Assembly (NCBI GenBank): GCA_037447655.1 | Contig: JBBHKE010002500.1 | Location: 1-64,000 of the forward strand | DNA length: 64,000 bases | Reading direction: 5' to 3' | Source: Zygnema cylindricum | Lineage: Eukaryota > Streptophyta > Zygnematophyceae > Zygnematales > Zygnemataceae | Shown: positions 34,905 through 46,535 of the stretch, piece after piece | How positions within the stretch are numbered: position 1 is the stretch's first letter | Layout of the letters: every line of letters starts with the position of its first letter | The notes under the pieces: generated by a model | Seen by the model: only the letters and a program-made list of their open reading frames with translations | Database searches by the model: none | Told to the model about the DNA's origin: nothing | Made by a program: the position numbers and the translations under genes

Positions 34905-36000
34905 AAAGTAAAGAAATGAAAAAAAAATGTCGAGGTGGTAGAGGTGGTTTTTCTAGGTTTTTTTTCTTCTCTTTTTGCGCCTCTAGCATTGTTCCAATCT
35001 ATTTTTGGGCTTCTGTATCTTTAGTCTCTAAAATTATTGTACCATTTTCGTTCGTTTCTGTCTCTTTCATTCTGCAGAAAAGGATTTTGGAAGATAAAGG
35101 TCATAGGTAAAGGAGGTAAATGGAAAGGAGGTTTTAAGGGTTTTCTAGGGTTTTCTGGTTATGACTGTTGATTGGAGAACTCCACGGGTTCCACTAACCA
35201 AGGGACAAACTTTCTGATTTTAATTACTGATAACTTCGGTTTTCATTCAGAAAGTTGCGACATAAGTCAGAAAAATAAACACCTTTTACGGAAAAAATGT
35301 TGATTGCCTCTGCTGATTTTTAAAGAGGGTTTTAAACAAAATTTAAAATCAACCCTTCTTTAAACGAGGTAGTGGACGACCAATAAATGGCTTGTGCCAT
35401 TATCAGCTGACAGAATAAACAAGGTTGGATTAGGGTTTTGTATTTGTCGTTTTCTGCCGTCAAACACAATCTCTTTTCCATTCTGGATCTTATGAACAGT
35501 AATTTGGAGTTCCCATAGAGTTTGGAAATAGTTTGGAAGAAAAGACCATTGAGGTGTCTTATTTTTCCATCTGTAATTCGAAAGAGTCTTTGTTTCTTCA
35601 ATTGTTCTAGACATTTTCAGGGTTTTTAAGGATATGAATATTGTTAGGTGAAGGTGTGAATACAAAAGATATGAATATAATACCCATATTTATATGGATA
35701 GTTTCTTGTTTAAAAGCCGCTTTCTTCGATCGAAATCTTGATGATGATCGAAATTTTATCATTTGTTTTTTTTTGGACTGCTGGATTTTTTTTTCTTTTT
35801 TTACTGGAGACTTAAATGTTATGGAGTTATGGAGACTTTCCTATGTTTCTACGGGTTTGTTTATATGGCAACTTCTCCCTCTTTCTCTCCCTCTCCCTCT
35901 TCAAAAGAAGTATATGTATCACAAGGATAAGGTGTGAGATTCTTTTGTGAAATGTTATGTTTTGTCGTTTTGTGAAACCCTCAAATATTTGATTCATAGG
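34905..36000. other. 3' flank of the PAN-Root_cap gene
   Basis: T-rich 3' UTR-like sequence follows the stop, with 'aaaaataaac' near 35272 as a possible polyadenylation signal. A minus-strand frame of 101 codons at 35360-35665 (starting MYSHLHLTIFISL) is not recognised and has no clear promoter or splice context. Nothing else is supported. Confidence 0.35.
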
Positions 36001-36059
36001 TGTCCCGTGCGCATAATACGCACGAAACGAACGCGCGAATATTACGCACGATACGCATT

Positions 36060-36720
36060 TAACGATGAAAAAATGTTATAAAATGCGTACCTGACTATGT
36101 ATACGTACTTTTTCGTACATTTGCGTACTGTCTTCGTACATTTCAGTACTTTTAGGGTTATTAAGGGGGGTTGAATTGTAGGGTACATTCTCGTGCATTC
36201 TCATATATTTCTGTTAAACAGCCAACTTTTATTTGTACGTATAAGTACAGTGTCCGTATATTTTCGTACTTTTGACGGTTATTATTCTAAGATTTTTAAG
36301 GTACATTTTCGTACGTTTCCTTATATTTCAATTATACGGACTTACATCTATCGTACGTCTACGTACAGCGTCCGTATATTTATGTACTTTTAGGGTTATT
36401 AAAGGGGGTATTTCAGGGTGTTTAGGGTACTTCCCGTGCATTTCGTACATTCCGGTAAATTACAGTTCAACTGCCTTACATTATCTATACTCTTAAGTTT
36501 TTTATGGTGCACCTTTCGTACAATGACGTACTTTTCCGTACGTTTATCGTAACTTTTTGGGTTTTAAAGGATTTTTTAGGGTTAAGGGGACGATTTCCGT
36601 ACGTTTTCGTACACCGTACAGCGAAAATTAAACGAGTTTTACGAAAAATATGAAAGTCGCGAATACTACGTAGTTTTCGGGAAAAAGTCCAAATCCGTAC
36701 GAATAGGACAACTAGGATTT
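36060..36720. repeat. GTAC-rich ~119-bp tandem repeat
   Basis: Units recur at about 119 bp spacing (anchor 'gtacttttagggttatta' at ~36147, ~36265 and ~36384, with a degenerate fourth near 36529). Each carries several 'cgtac' words. By hand count there are about 24 GTAC tetramers in about 640 bp, where about two or three would be expected at random. Confidence 0.7.
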
Positions 36721-39700
36721 GATTTCTTCTCTGTCCTTTTTTAGCTGGGCTCATGATTCTCCTGGTGTGTAAAATCTTTCTTGTCAGTTTCTTTAAATGT
36801 TGGTTACTGATCTGGGAAATTATTTTTTGCGGTAATGAGGAAAGTGAGAAAATTACCAGTATGGTATGGCGATATCTTCCTCTCTCCTCTTTCCTCTCCC
36901 TCCCTAAAGGCATTTCCCTGCCTTCCCTATCCCCCTTTACCCGCCTACCTCAAATAGTTTTTCCTGATTGACAATAATGTTCCAATTTCTCCAGTCTTCT
37001 TCCCATCTGCCGGCAAGCCGGGCCTCTCTCCCTCCCTCCCCCCCCCCCCCCCCCCCCTTCTACCAAACCTTGGTACTTGCATATATCAGATCTTAGTAAT
37101 GTTCTGTACAAATAGTGTAAGATGACATTGTCATGTATTCTAAAAGACCCTAAAAAGAACCCAAAATAAATCCAGAAAAAACCTTAAAAAAAAACCCTTT
37201 TTTCTTGTACTTTGCCCAGCCACTTTTTCTACACTAGACTCCCACTATTCATAAAAAAATACATATAGAAAAAAAAGGGAGAAGAAAAAGGGAAAAGAAA
37301 ATGAGGTGAGGAGAGAACCTCAATAGAGAAAGATAAAGAAAACAACATTGAGCCGTTCGTTTCTCTTTTCCATTATTACGCATCCCCAACCCTACCTCCA
37401 CACGTTTTTTAGGGTTTTTTACAGCTTTTTAGGGTTTTTCAGGGTTTATTTTAAAGGATTTTATTGTAGGGTTTATTTGGGAGTCTCCGCTGCCTTTATG
37501 CCACGTGTCCTCTGATCCGATGGGCGGTGCTCCTTCAATTCTGAGAACACAGGGTTGTTTTTTCCAAAACATTTAATACTGTGGATTGGGAAGGTTTTTG
37601 TTTCGAGCTCATGGTTTTTGCCCTTCAGTGTAGTTTGCACGCTCTCATATGTTTAAGTACCATTCGGCACTGTTTTTTATTCTTTTGAAAAACATAATAA
37701 GAAACCCGACCACACTTTTTGAAGGGTCCTAAGCGCATTGACTATTCCGTTTTTTTTTTTTTTTTAAGTCAACGTCCTCGAAAAAAAAAAAAAAACGCGA
37801 TGGTAAACGATCTGAGTCCACGGGAACAAAAAGGGGCAGCAATGCTAAAAGTGAAAAAACTGGCTCCATTCGGCTCTATAGATGGCTACCGTCCTCAGTA
37901 GCTCTAGATGATGGAAACCTGGCCTAGGACGAGGTGTCCTTCAAGAGGTGCCTGTAATAGTACAAAGACATTTAGTGACAATTGTTTTTATGACAAGTTG
38001 TCATCAGGTGGTGTAACGGAAAAAAGCTCTCGCATACTTGTTTTGTTTTGAGTGGTACCACGCAAGCTGTATTTTTTTATGTTGAGAATCGTGAAGGATT
38101 TATCAAATTGTGCAATCTGAATGTGTGTTCTTGCCTATCATGTCATTGTACAATTTATGCGTAGTACATAATTGTAGGATATAACTCTCATTCTCTTTGT
38201 AGAGGTTTTTTGAACTATTATGTTTGAAAAATGTTTTTCTGAAACGTCGTTCAAATCTCCTTCCCTAAATTATACGGTTCAGGTGAATGGAAGGCAAAAA
38301 AAGAGTGACAAGATATCCCCCAAATAAAATATTTTGCAGGATTCGCGTCCACCTTTCCAAAGGCACATGGGCATGTGTAGCGTGTAAAAACTCTGTTACT
38401 ACTCACTCTTCGCAAGAATCTATATCGTTCAAGTGTCGATTTTACACGGTTGGTAGATGGTTACCATCAAGTGTCGGTGCACCCCACATCCACAGTATTG
38501 GTCAATACATGTTCCGTATATCTACAAACGACACGTGAAATCAAGAGCGAAAGGTTAAAAGCAAGAGTGAAGGCATAGACCAAGACTACAAGAACTTCTT
38601 TTACAAAGTTTGTTATCAGTTAAGGTTTCTCGTTATACATGAGGGGGTGTGCCCATGTGTTAAAGTATCGGGTAAAGTATGTCGTTTTCCTCCAAAATTC
38701 AGTCCCAAATGAGAAAATCGTTTGCCTTACAGATGTTTTTTTTACCACAATACACTGAATATCATCTTCATAATTTTAATGTACTCAGTTTTGTTGTCTT
38801 TTGCACTCATTTTTGGCATTTTCCTCTTTTCTACCTGTGGACATGCGAATCCAACTCATCAACGAAAATCACCTCGCGAAGGGATTTTAGTTGAAACATC
38901 ACCCGAATGACGAATGAAAAAACTCCATGCACGTGCCACACAAATGGAAAAAATTTAGCACGAGGGAGAGTACTCGATATTTTTTCTCTTCCCGTCACGC
39001 GCATGTACAGAAAAAAAATTGCAGGGTACTCGAACCTCAATTTTCATTCATGGGTCCTTTGCACACGCTTACGTCGTCATTGTCTTTCCCTCTCCCTCTC
39101 ACACTATCGCTCTTATCTCACAATTCTTGGAATGCAATAATACAATACTGGAATTAAATAAAAGGGCTTTGAAAAATAAGTTCTTTGACTACCTTTGGGC
39201 TTATTTTGATGGCAGGTCGAGTGAGAAAAGACAAAAAAAAAACAAGGGGAAACCATGGCGGAAAGTTATTGAATTAGCGACGTCGATGTTGTCACAAATG
39301 AGCATGACGTCACAATGTCACAAAACCAAGATGTCTACAATGTCACAAAACCGGTACGTCTACAATGTCATAAAAAATTAGACGTCTACAACCGTCGCTA
39401 TTTTTATAGACGTCACCACTTGTCAAAAGTTGTCGTCTACAACCGTCAACTTGATTCAATAAGGAATAAAATATCATGGTAAAGATAGAAAGAAAGTTAG
39501 GTTATTCAACCATGTTTAAAAGGACTGAAGAAACATAAACACTAATGGCGACTAACAAGGTATTGTATTGTAGGTCACCCTTTTTTTACGTTGTGGATAC
39601 CATAATGTAGCGAGTCCACTCTATGTTCAAAGATGGACTTAAAAATTAACCTTTTCTTTGATTTTTTTCTTTTTTGCCCACCATGTCTTTACCTTCAAGA

Positions 39701-39870
39701 ATCTTTAAACCATTAATTTTCAAATTTGACCCTTTTGTTGATGGCAACACTAAATTTAAGATCAGTGGTAATTTTATACCTACTCAAAATCTAAAACTAC
39801 ACTATTTATAGGATGGAACTAATGTTATGACCACGTTGAACTTAAGATCACGATAGAATTAGATAAACTC
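36720..39870. other. Repeat-poor intergenic stretch
   Basis: There is no supported gene. It contains a CT-rich tract and a run of 20 C at 37038-37057, telomere-like 'tttagggttttt' words at 37140-37470, T and A runs near 37750-37795, and the second copy of the GACGTC-rich repeat (listed separately). Frames are short and unlike any family I know. Confidence 0.45.
39210..39450 (-). repeat. GACGTC-rich dispersed repeat, copy 2
   Basis: Inverted relative of 19440-19650. It has a local triplication of 'gtctacaatgtcacaaaacc'-type words and a TGACGTCA palindrome near 39304. No coding sense is evident. Confidence 0.6.
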
Positions 39871-39874
39871 TGAA

Positions 39875-39994
39875 TGTCCACCAATATAAATCAAAAACAA
39901 TTCATAAACATAGATGTTGGAAAGTGACGATCTCTGTCCACCAATATAAATCAAAAACAATTCATAAACATAGATGTTGGAAAGTGACGATCTC
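39875..39994 (+). repeat. Perfect 60-bp tandem duplication
   Basis: Bases 39875-39934 and 39935-39994 are identical over 60 bp (starting 'tgtccaccaatataaatc', ending 'gtgacgatctc'). The match is perfect in otherwise diverged surroundings, so it is recent or an assembly effect. Confidence 0.9.
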
Positions 39995-40171
39995 GGGCAA
40001 TGTATTTGTACAGGCGAACATGGTCGATTTTATGTGACTCGACGAAACGTTACGTACGGAATCAAATCGACGATTCACCTACATTTGTACGGAAATGCAC
40101 AATTTGGCGAGCGGCAGTTTTTGGTGAAAGTTGACACGTGGCACTTTCTCATTCCACCATGATTGCAGACA

Positions 40172-40584
40172 AGTGTTGGGTATCGAGGGCCCCATGCCGA
40201 TATTCGATATGTACCGAAATTTGGGTACCCGATAATCGATATATCGAAGAGATTAATATCACGATATTTCTGTGATATATCGGCTGGTATCACGATATAT
40301 TTCAATCGCAATATATCAAAGTGACGTTGGGCAGAGGTCGCAAAAGTCAAGAAAAAAAAAAATTCAAACCCCCCCCCCCCCGTGGCGCGCGCTCAGGGGG
40401 GGGGGGGGGGGAGGAAGGGGGTTTCCTACGATTTTCCATACAATTTTCCGTACTGGATCTGTACGGAGACCCATCTTTTACCAAATATATTGCAATAATT
40501 TATGTTGGTCCCGGTACGATACGATAATCGATATATCGAACATCGAGATTATTGCGATATGATTTTCCCTATACCCAACACTAA
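40172..40584. mobile_element. hAT-like MITE family 3, 413 bp
   Basis: Ends are 'agtgttgggtat' on the left and 'atacccaacactaa' on the right, flanked by the 8-bp direct repeat 'tgcagaca' (40164-40171 and 40585-40592). The interior is rich in 'cgatatatcg' palindromes. A piece beginning 'cagaggtcgcaaaagtcaa' at 40335, the left end of the family at 18772, is nested inside and runs into a C/G homopolymer hairpin. Confidence 0.65.
40367..40412. repeat. Poly-C / poly-G inverted tract
   Basis: A run of about 14 C, the spacer 'gtggcgcgcgctca', then a run of about 17 G. The arms can pair as a hairpin, and the G run can form quadruplex structures. Exact run lengths may be unreliable in an assembly. Confidence 0.8.
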
Positions 40585-41029
40585 TGCAGACATTTCACAG
40601 AAGCATGACACAAGCAAAGAAATAAAATGCACTCAGGCGTTTTATTCATCATCTCTTTCAGCATTACTCACAATCTCACTCTCAGTACCATCACAGGAAC
40701 AAGTGATAGCAATCATAGCATTTCTGATCATTAAGGATCTCTTTTGTACATTCTGCGTAGAAAATAGACATTTAGCATGTAGGAGGAGGATTACAACTTT
40801 TATCAGTCCTTTTATTATTATCCATGAGACATCTTTGTACTTGTTCTATCAATTAATTGAAAGTTTTTCTAAACCTTCCTACACTTTATTACATCTTCCA
40901 ATCTTATCTACTCTTGTGATACATCTAAAGGCACCATTCTTAATGTAATATTTGTGTCGTGTCTGCTCGTCTGGTGCACACAGCGTGTATGATCGATACA
41001 ACTACAATAATAGAGAATTTGGAGGAGAG

Positions 41030-41145
41030 GAGGGTGAGGCCGAGGGAGAGGGAGAGGGAGAGGGAGAGGGAGAGGGAGAGGGAGAGTAAAAAAGAAAGGT
41101 GGAGGGAGAGGGAGAGTAAGAAGGAAAGGTGCAGGGAGAGGGAAA
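41030..41145 (+). repeat. (GGGAGA)n microsatellite
   Basis: Repeats of 'gggaga' run at 41041-41086, with related GAGAGG/GGAAAG words up to 41145. Long frames here come from low complexity. It lies just upstream of the LecRK-C leader. Confidence 0.85.
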
Positions 41146-41431
41146 GGATAGCCGCCACTATCCTTCACTCTCCCTTTCTGTTTCTAGGGAGAGGAAGAAG
41201 GAGAAGGAGTGTGTTTCAAAACTTGAGGATTTGGAGGCTATCTTAATGAAGGCCATCTTTTTGCCCCACATAATGTCAATTCGTAAGATCTTCCAATATT
41301 TGCCAACGCCAGCCAGCTGGCACAACTCGGGTTCTAGGCTTGGAAACCGTATCTGTTTTAGAAAAGGTGAGACAAAAATCGGTGATACTCAACATAAAAA
41401 TCGCCGGTTTGCCAACCCACCCAATACTAGA

Positions 41432-41540
41432 ATGGAGCCTTCCCGGCCTTTTGTACAACTTTCGCATCTAACAGATGGTGTCTCTCTCGCTCTCTCTCTC
41501 TCGCTCCTCTTTGTGTTCCTCTCCGTCCTCGAAGTATCAG
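41432..41540 (+). CDS. LecRK-C exon 1: signal peptide
   Basis: The frame starts MEPSRPFVQLSHLTDGVSLA, continues with a Leu-rich hydrophobic core and ends VLEVSG at donor 'gtatcag|gtaaac' in phase 1. It is 109 nt against 103 in copy A, with the difference in the hydrophobic run. It is intact by itself, but the gene downstream is broken. Confidence 0.7.
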
Positions 41541-42470
41541 GTAAACTGTTTCAGTGGCCCACCATATAAATCCAACTTTTGTTTATTTTGGTTGTTTTTT
41601 TTTTTTTTTTTTTAAAGAGGATTATAGGCTAACTCTGCTAAAAGAGAATAATTTGAAGTCCCACATTCAAACAACCTTCTGGCAAACTATTTACACAGTT
41701 TTTGACCTTTTGCTGATTTGTTCCTCGTAGTCTAATGGGCCGCAGGTCGACGGGTAATTAGATAATATATGCATGCTGATTACATTACCATACAACATTT
41801 GAAACTATGATAGTATTGCAATCACTACACTAAATTTAATATTATATTGCCATTATGAAAACCCTTCCGCCGATCAACTTCAACAACAGCCAATACTCAA
41901 TTCACATCAACTTGAACTTGTCTCCACTTTCCTATATTCTAAATAACATAATTTTATTATGGTGGAACTCGTAGCACAAAGTTGTACTACCGTATCTTGT
42001 AAATTATAGTATTTTAGTAAGGCTGAACTTGTAGGACAAAGCTACCCATGCCTACACTCTTTAATACAATCTAGTCTGTTTTTAACCCCTTGAATATTTA
42101 GAGTGTTTCTCACCGTCATTTTTGAGGCAACCACCATTCTATTCATCTATGTCTTACCTTTTAAATTTAAAAAAAGGAAATTTGAAACGGGCAGATAAAG
42201 CTATAAGACGTTTATCCACTTCAGTTCACTTTTAGGCAAGAAGGCTTGAGTTCACCAAGTTCTACTGATAAATCTACCGATTAAGTCGAGGTTAACCTTT
42301 GTAGTGTATGGATGGGGGCACTCATGGCTATAACTTCATCAATTGTTGAACCTCTAATAGAGTATATACCTATAATATGGCTTTACAATACCATGCTATT
42401 TGTACCTACCTGTATTTATCCATTTTCCTTAGCTTGTGCTATTGTACTTTCAATAAATGTCATTCATCAA

Positions 42471-42735
42471 GTTACGAACTCGAGACCACATTCTATTTTA
42501 CGGCCATTAATAATGCTACAATGTCACTCTTAAATGATTCTTCTATACTTCATTTTTCCCAGCTACAGATTACCACGGGTAAGGGTCATCAATCCGGACA
42601 AGCATTCTATAAGGATTTGGTTCCACTTCTTCGAGATAATGCCACTGGTTAGTGCAAAGTGAAACTCTGAGACCTCCATTGGCCCTCAGAGTATGCAGAT
42701 CCAGAATTCTCTTTCAGTATCTACAACGTGAACAT
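42471..42735 (+). pseudogene. LecRK-C lectin exon, 5' part
   Basis: It encodes FYFTAINNATMSLLNDSS, then LHFSQLQITT and FYKDLVPLLRDNATG before an in-frame TAG. This is the N-terminal strand region of the L-type lectin domain. After the stop the alignment continues for about 80 bp to 'gtatctacaacgtgaac', then ends abruptly. Confidence 0.7.
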
Positions 42736-43761
42736 CTTGTAGTTCTTGCATTTCACCTTTAATTTTTTCTCTTACACAAATATTAATTTACCTCCTCTCT
42801 TTGAATCATGGAGGATTTTTTCTTACAAACCTCTTTCTACCTAGATCATACATCAGGCATTTTTTTTGTGTTTTTTTATATATTTTACCAATTCATCATA
42901 TTTTATCATCGCATATTTTTTAATGATATGTTTTCAACATTACGCTGAGTTTGTTTTCATTATTTTATTCAGGGCTCACTTTTTGCCTTAAATCTTTTCC
43001 CACATTTTCTCTTCCACAACCTCTTTTCCGACATTTTCTCTTCCACACCTCTTTTCCCACATTTTCTCTTCCACAACCATTCTTCCCTACCCACAACTAA
43101 AATTGAGGGGGAGTGTTGAAGTACAATTTCAGTTGTGTAATTAGTGAATTGTACTTTAACAAATGTACTTTTGTGCGTATTCTATTTTCAATGTAGTAAT
43201 GTCGTTTCACGTCCCTTTAGGGCAGTTCATGTACTTTTATTGTTTATGTACGGATACCTTTAGTACTATCCATTTGCAACTTGTAATCATTGTATTTATT
43301 TGTCACGTTGTTTAGCGAAGTGTCACTTGTCTGTCTCGTCGTTTCACAAACTACAAACCATAAAGTGTACGTTCACCACATTTATCGTCTATTAAATGAA
43401 TCTTTCATTCTAGATTCTTTGTACTAAATATTCCTTTGCCGTCCACCGACTTTTTCTGTGGCCGTCACTAGTTATACCTTTTTTGCTTTTGTGGCTTCGA
43501 TTCTTTTGTAAACGTCGTGTACCTAGTCCATCCTTAATCTAGAATTAGGTTTAGTACTTAGCTTGTTCATTTCTGTACATTTAACCGATTATAATGAGAA
43601 GACTTTTTCTCCCCTTTGCTTCTCCTTTTGTTATCCTCTTGTTTCCTTTTGTCTGATCTTTTGCTTCCGTATTCTTCTTTGCCATGGTTTCTCTCTCTTT
43701 CATCTTGGATATCTTTCTCCAATATCTCTCTCTTTCGCTCACCATGCCCTTACCTTCTACA
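42736..43761 (+). mobile_element. Ty1/copia-type 3' end with LTR (43114-43761)
   Basis: The purine tract 'aattgagggggag' directly precedes 'tgttgaagtac' at 43114. The sequence ends '...cttctaca' at 43761, giving near-perfect TGTTGAAG/CTTCTACA inverted ends around a 648-bp LTR. The preceding ~380 bp are presumably the 3' internal region and include three copies of a 'cccacattttctcttccaca' repeat at 42995-43075. No 5' LTR or pol frame is present. Confidence 0.7.
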
Positions 43762-44290
43762 CATTCTATAAAGATTTGGTTCCACTTCTTTGAGATGATG
43801 CCACTCGTTAGTGCCAAGCAGTTTCATTTAATGAAATGTGAATTTTCTTTCAGTATCTACAACGTGAACAATAAATGCCATGGCGATGGCTTTGCCTTCA
43901 CCTTTTTTGGTTTGAACATAGACTTCTCCAAAGTGAAGGGACCCGTATATCAATGGCACTGAAGTATACAGGTAATCCTACTGTGGGTAGTATTTCAATT
44001 GTTTTTGACACCTATCGCAACTCTTACGATGCACTTGAAAGATATGCGGGGAATACGTGAAATTTTTGATTATGAACCAATGACATCCGGCACGACAACT
44101 AACAACTATTTTGGATGATTTTAATTAGACCACAAAGTATGCATGGGTGGAATATAAAGACAAAAGTCGAATTTTGCAAGTGTACCCCAACAACGAGGAT
44201 TTAAAGCCAGAAACACCTTTACTCACAAACAAAAAATCTTTTTGTGAGTTGTTGAGAAACGAGTTTAGCCAGTTTTTTGCCTCGAGTAGC
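43762..44290 (+). pseudogene. LecRK-C lectin exon, 3' part
   Basis: It restarts with 'cattctataaagatttggtt', so about 130 bp already present at 42604-42735 are repeated. It then encodes CHGDGFAFTFFG and ISIVFDTYRNSYD in different frames, with several stops. It breaks off after the segment equivalent to SLCELLR, before the end of the domain. Confidence 0.7.
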
Positions 44291-44792
44291 TCAATGAGAT
44301 TCAAGCATTAAAAAAACCATGGATGTGAAGTTACTACCCGAAATATAATGGATTTAATAGATGTGAATATTATTTTGATTGAATTACTAGAAAGTGATCA
44401 AAGTGTACCTTTCCCTCTCCCTTGAGTAGATTTTTTTTTTTGATTTATTAAATGAACAAACACGTGCATTAACACTTTGATAGAAACCAATAGACTACAT
44501 AATGTTTTACAACGTGGCTCAACATGGGCAGCTTGACTAAATAGTGTTACTAGCACTAGTTTATGATTTAGGGTAAATTTTTTTTTTCCTGAAACTAGAG
44601 TGGTTAACTCTAATATCGATGACCAGAGTGGATTTTGGGCGTTAGTAATCGATAATGGATCGTATAACAAAAAACTGAGTGCAAATGCAAGCGGAAGCAT
44701 AAAGATTAACCGTACAGTGACAAAACTCGCCGTACAAACACTTTAAGAAAACTTGTTTACAGACGCTACGCGATGTAACCGAGGCCTTTGTA

Positions 44793-45471
44793 CATAGTTC
44801 AAAAGTAGGCGTTTTTATGGTAGGCCTTTGGTAGGCGCACAAAACTTGGCACAAAACTCGCGTAGAGTAAGCATACTGCATGTGTGTGCGTTGTGCACAC
44901 TCTTGTACGAACATACGAATCTGACGTATGCTTATAGTACAGCGCCCGCCGCCAGACGAATTTTTTTAGCGTACTGACACGGCGTAGGATGACATTTCGC
45001 GGGAAACAAAACCCGAAAAAATAAAAAATGAGGACATAATATTTTTGGCAGTGTGGAATATTTATTTTTTATCATCCCATACTGTCTGATTGGTCAATTT
45101 GAGGCTTTATTTAGTGTGGCCTTCAAAATTGCAGACTATAGTATGACAGATTGTTCTATCGTAAGTTGTGTTATGGGCTTTTCATGTGATCTTCTTAGAT
45201 CGCTACTTTCATCAGCGACCGTCCAATCGTCCAAATCAGACGGTTTAAATAAAAAATACCTCAAAACTCAAAGAATTTTTTTTTTTTGTCCGAATGTTTT
45301 TCAAAATTTAGACATGACGTTTAATTCTATATTGATCAATGTGCAACTCAATCCTGTTACTATTTTTTTTCATTTTGCGACCAATACAATATGGGTCTTA
45401 AGGGCATATTGTATGTTTTGTGTACAATAAGCATATTGTATGGGCCTACTTTCACCTACTTTTGAACTATG
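44793..45471. mobile_element. hAT-like MITE family 1, 679 bp
   Basis: Ends are 'catagttcaaaagtaggcg' and 'cacctacttttgaactatg'. The target duplication is cctttgta / cctctgta, seven of eight bases equal (44785-44792 and 45472-45479). It is longer than its relatives, with an extra ~300 bp interior near the left end. The right half matches the 364-bp copy at 30216 closely. Confidence 0.85.
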
Positions 45472-45479
45472 CCTCTGTA

Positions 45480-46259
45480 ATACAGAAATTTTGTTGTCCG
45501 TACTCTTACAGAAACCTCTTGATGTAACCATACTCTAAGAGCGTTGTTGCATTAGGCGGTCTCAGTAAAGTCAAAAAATCGTTTACTAAAGCTATCGTTC
45601 CATTGTGTCGGGTCAGTAACGGACATTTTATTTGCGTGGCACACTATTAATTTGTCCACGTAATAGATCGATATGATTCTGGTAATCTTTAAGGAATATC
45701 CGACAACAAATTGTGACCACATATTTGTACCAGCGAAGGTAAAAAGTGACTCGTACGACGTATTGAAAAAAATATGTACGGGCGGACGAAACTTAAGATT
45801 TGTAAAAGCGTACGAAAATGTCAGAGTGGTTAGTGGATGGCAACAACAGCGTGAATTCGTCAAAGATTTTCTTGCGGCTTCTGGTGGCCTTGCATCCTCC
45901 CTGGCGGAAGGCACATGCATTTGCGACGTGTACCCACCTGGTCGCGCGGTCGTCGTGGATATTTTTTCACTTTTCCACAAGGCATGGTGCTATTCGTTCA
46001 GGTGCTAAAAAATGACCTACTCCGGGTCACTTGTTGCGAACTGAAAGTGTCAGACGATGGCGTATCCGATTATGCATCCGACGGTCCACGTTTACGCCCA
46101 TAAACGTGGAGAATGAAATCGCTCATTCAGTAGGCTTGTTTTTTTGACATTTTTGTTTTTACGGCACTGTACGAAACAATTCGGATTTCAGTAAACAACG
46201 ACATTTTTTCCCTAATGGAACCTTACCCTAAGACATCTATGCATTTTAGCACATTGAAA
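45480..46259 (+). other. Spacer with an unrecognised 111-codon frame
   Basis: A plus-strand frame at 45673-46008 begins MILVIFKEYPTTNCDHIFVP and overlaps a 142-codon minus-strand frame. I recognise neither, and no splice or promoter context supports one over the other. The local base composition is somewhat GC-richer than the surroundings. Confidence 0.25.
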
Positions 46260-46535
46260 CATAGTTCAAAAGTAGGTGAAAGTAGGCCCATGCAATATGC
46301 CTATTGTATGCAAAACATACAATACGACCTTAAGACCCATATTGTATTCGGACCTTTTCGGACCAATTAAAACATTCGGACCAAAATTTTTTATTTACAC
46401 CATCAGATTCAGACGATCGGACGGTTGCTGATCAAAGTAGCGATCTAAGAAGATCACATGAAAAGCCCATAACACAACTTACGATAAAGGAGCCGACCAA
46501 AGGCCTACCATAAAAACGCCTACTTTTGAACTATG
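46260..46535. mobile_element. hAT-like MITE family 1, 276 bp
   Basis: Opposite orientation to the copy at 44793. Ends are 'catagttcaaaagtaggtg' and 'cgcctacttttgaactatg'. The 8-bp duplication 'cattgaaa' is perfect (46252-46259 and 46536-46543). Confidence 0.9.

Larger units (their letters stand above)
41270..44600 (+). pseudogene. LecRK fragment C: exons 1-2 with LTR insertion
   Basis: A leader related to those of A and D (from ~41280), exon 1 (41432-41540), intron 1, the lectin exon in two parts (42471-42735 and 43762-~44290) and the start of intron 2, matching relic B up to about 44600. Between the two lectin parts lie about 1.0 kb ending in a copia-type 3' LTR. The lectin exon has a weak acceptor (CAAG where A and F have TCAG), stops and frameshifts, and it loses its last ~150 nt. 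No kinase part follows before the MITE at 44793. It is a dead lectin-only copy. Confidence 0.8.

Noticed and set aside
40908-41246. Overlapping 72-95 codon frames on both strands
   Set aside because: Products of the (GGGAGA)n microsatellite, with Arg-Glu or Leu-Ser-Pro repeats only.
45552-46008. Overlapping 142- and 111-codon frames on opposite strands
   Set aside because: Neither is recognised, and there is no promoter or splice context. Kept only as an unresolved spacer.
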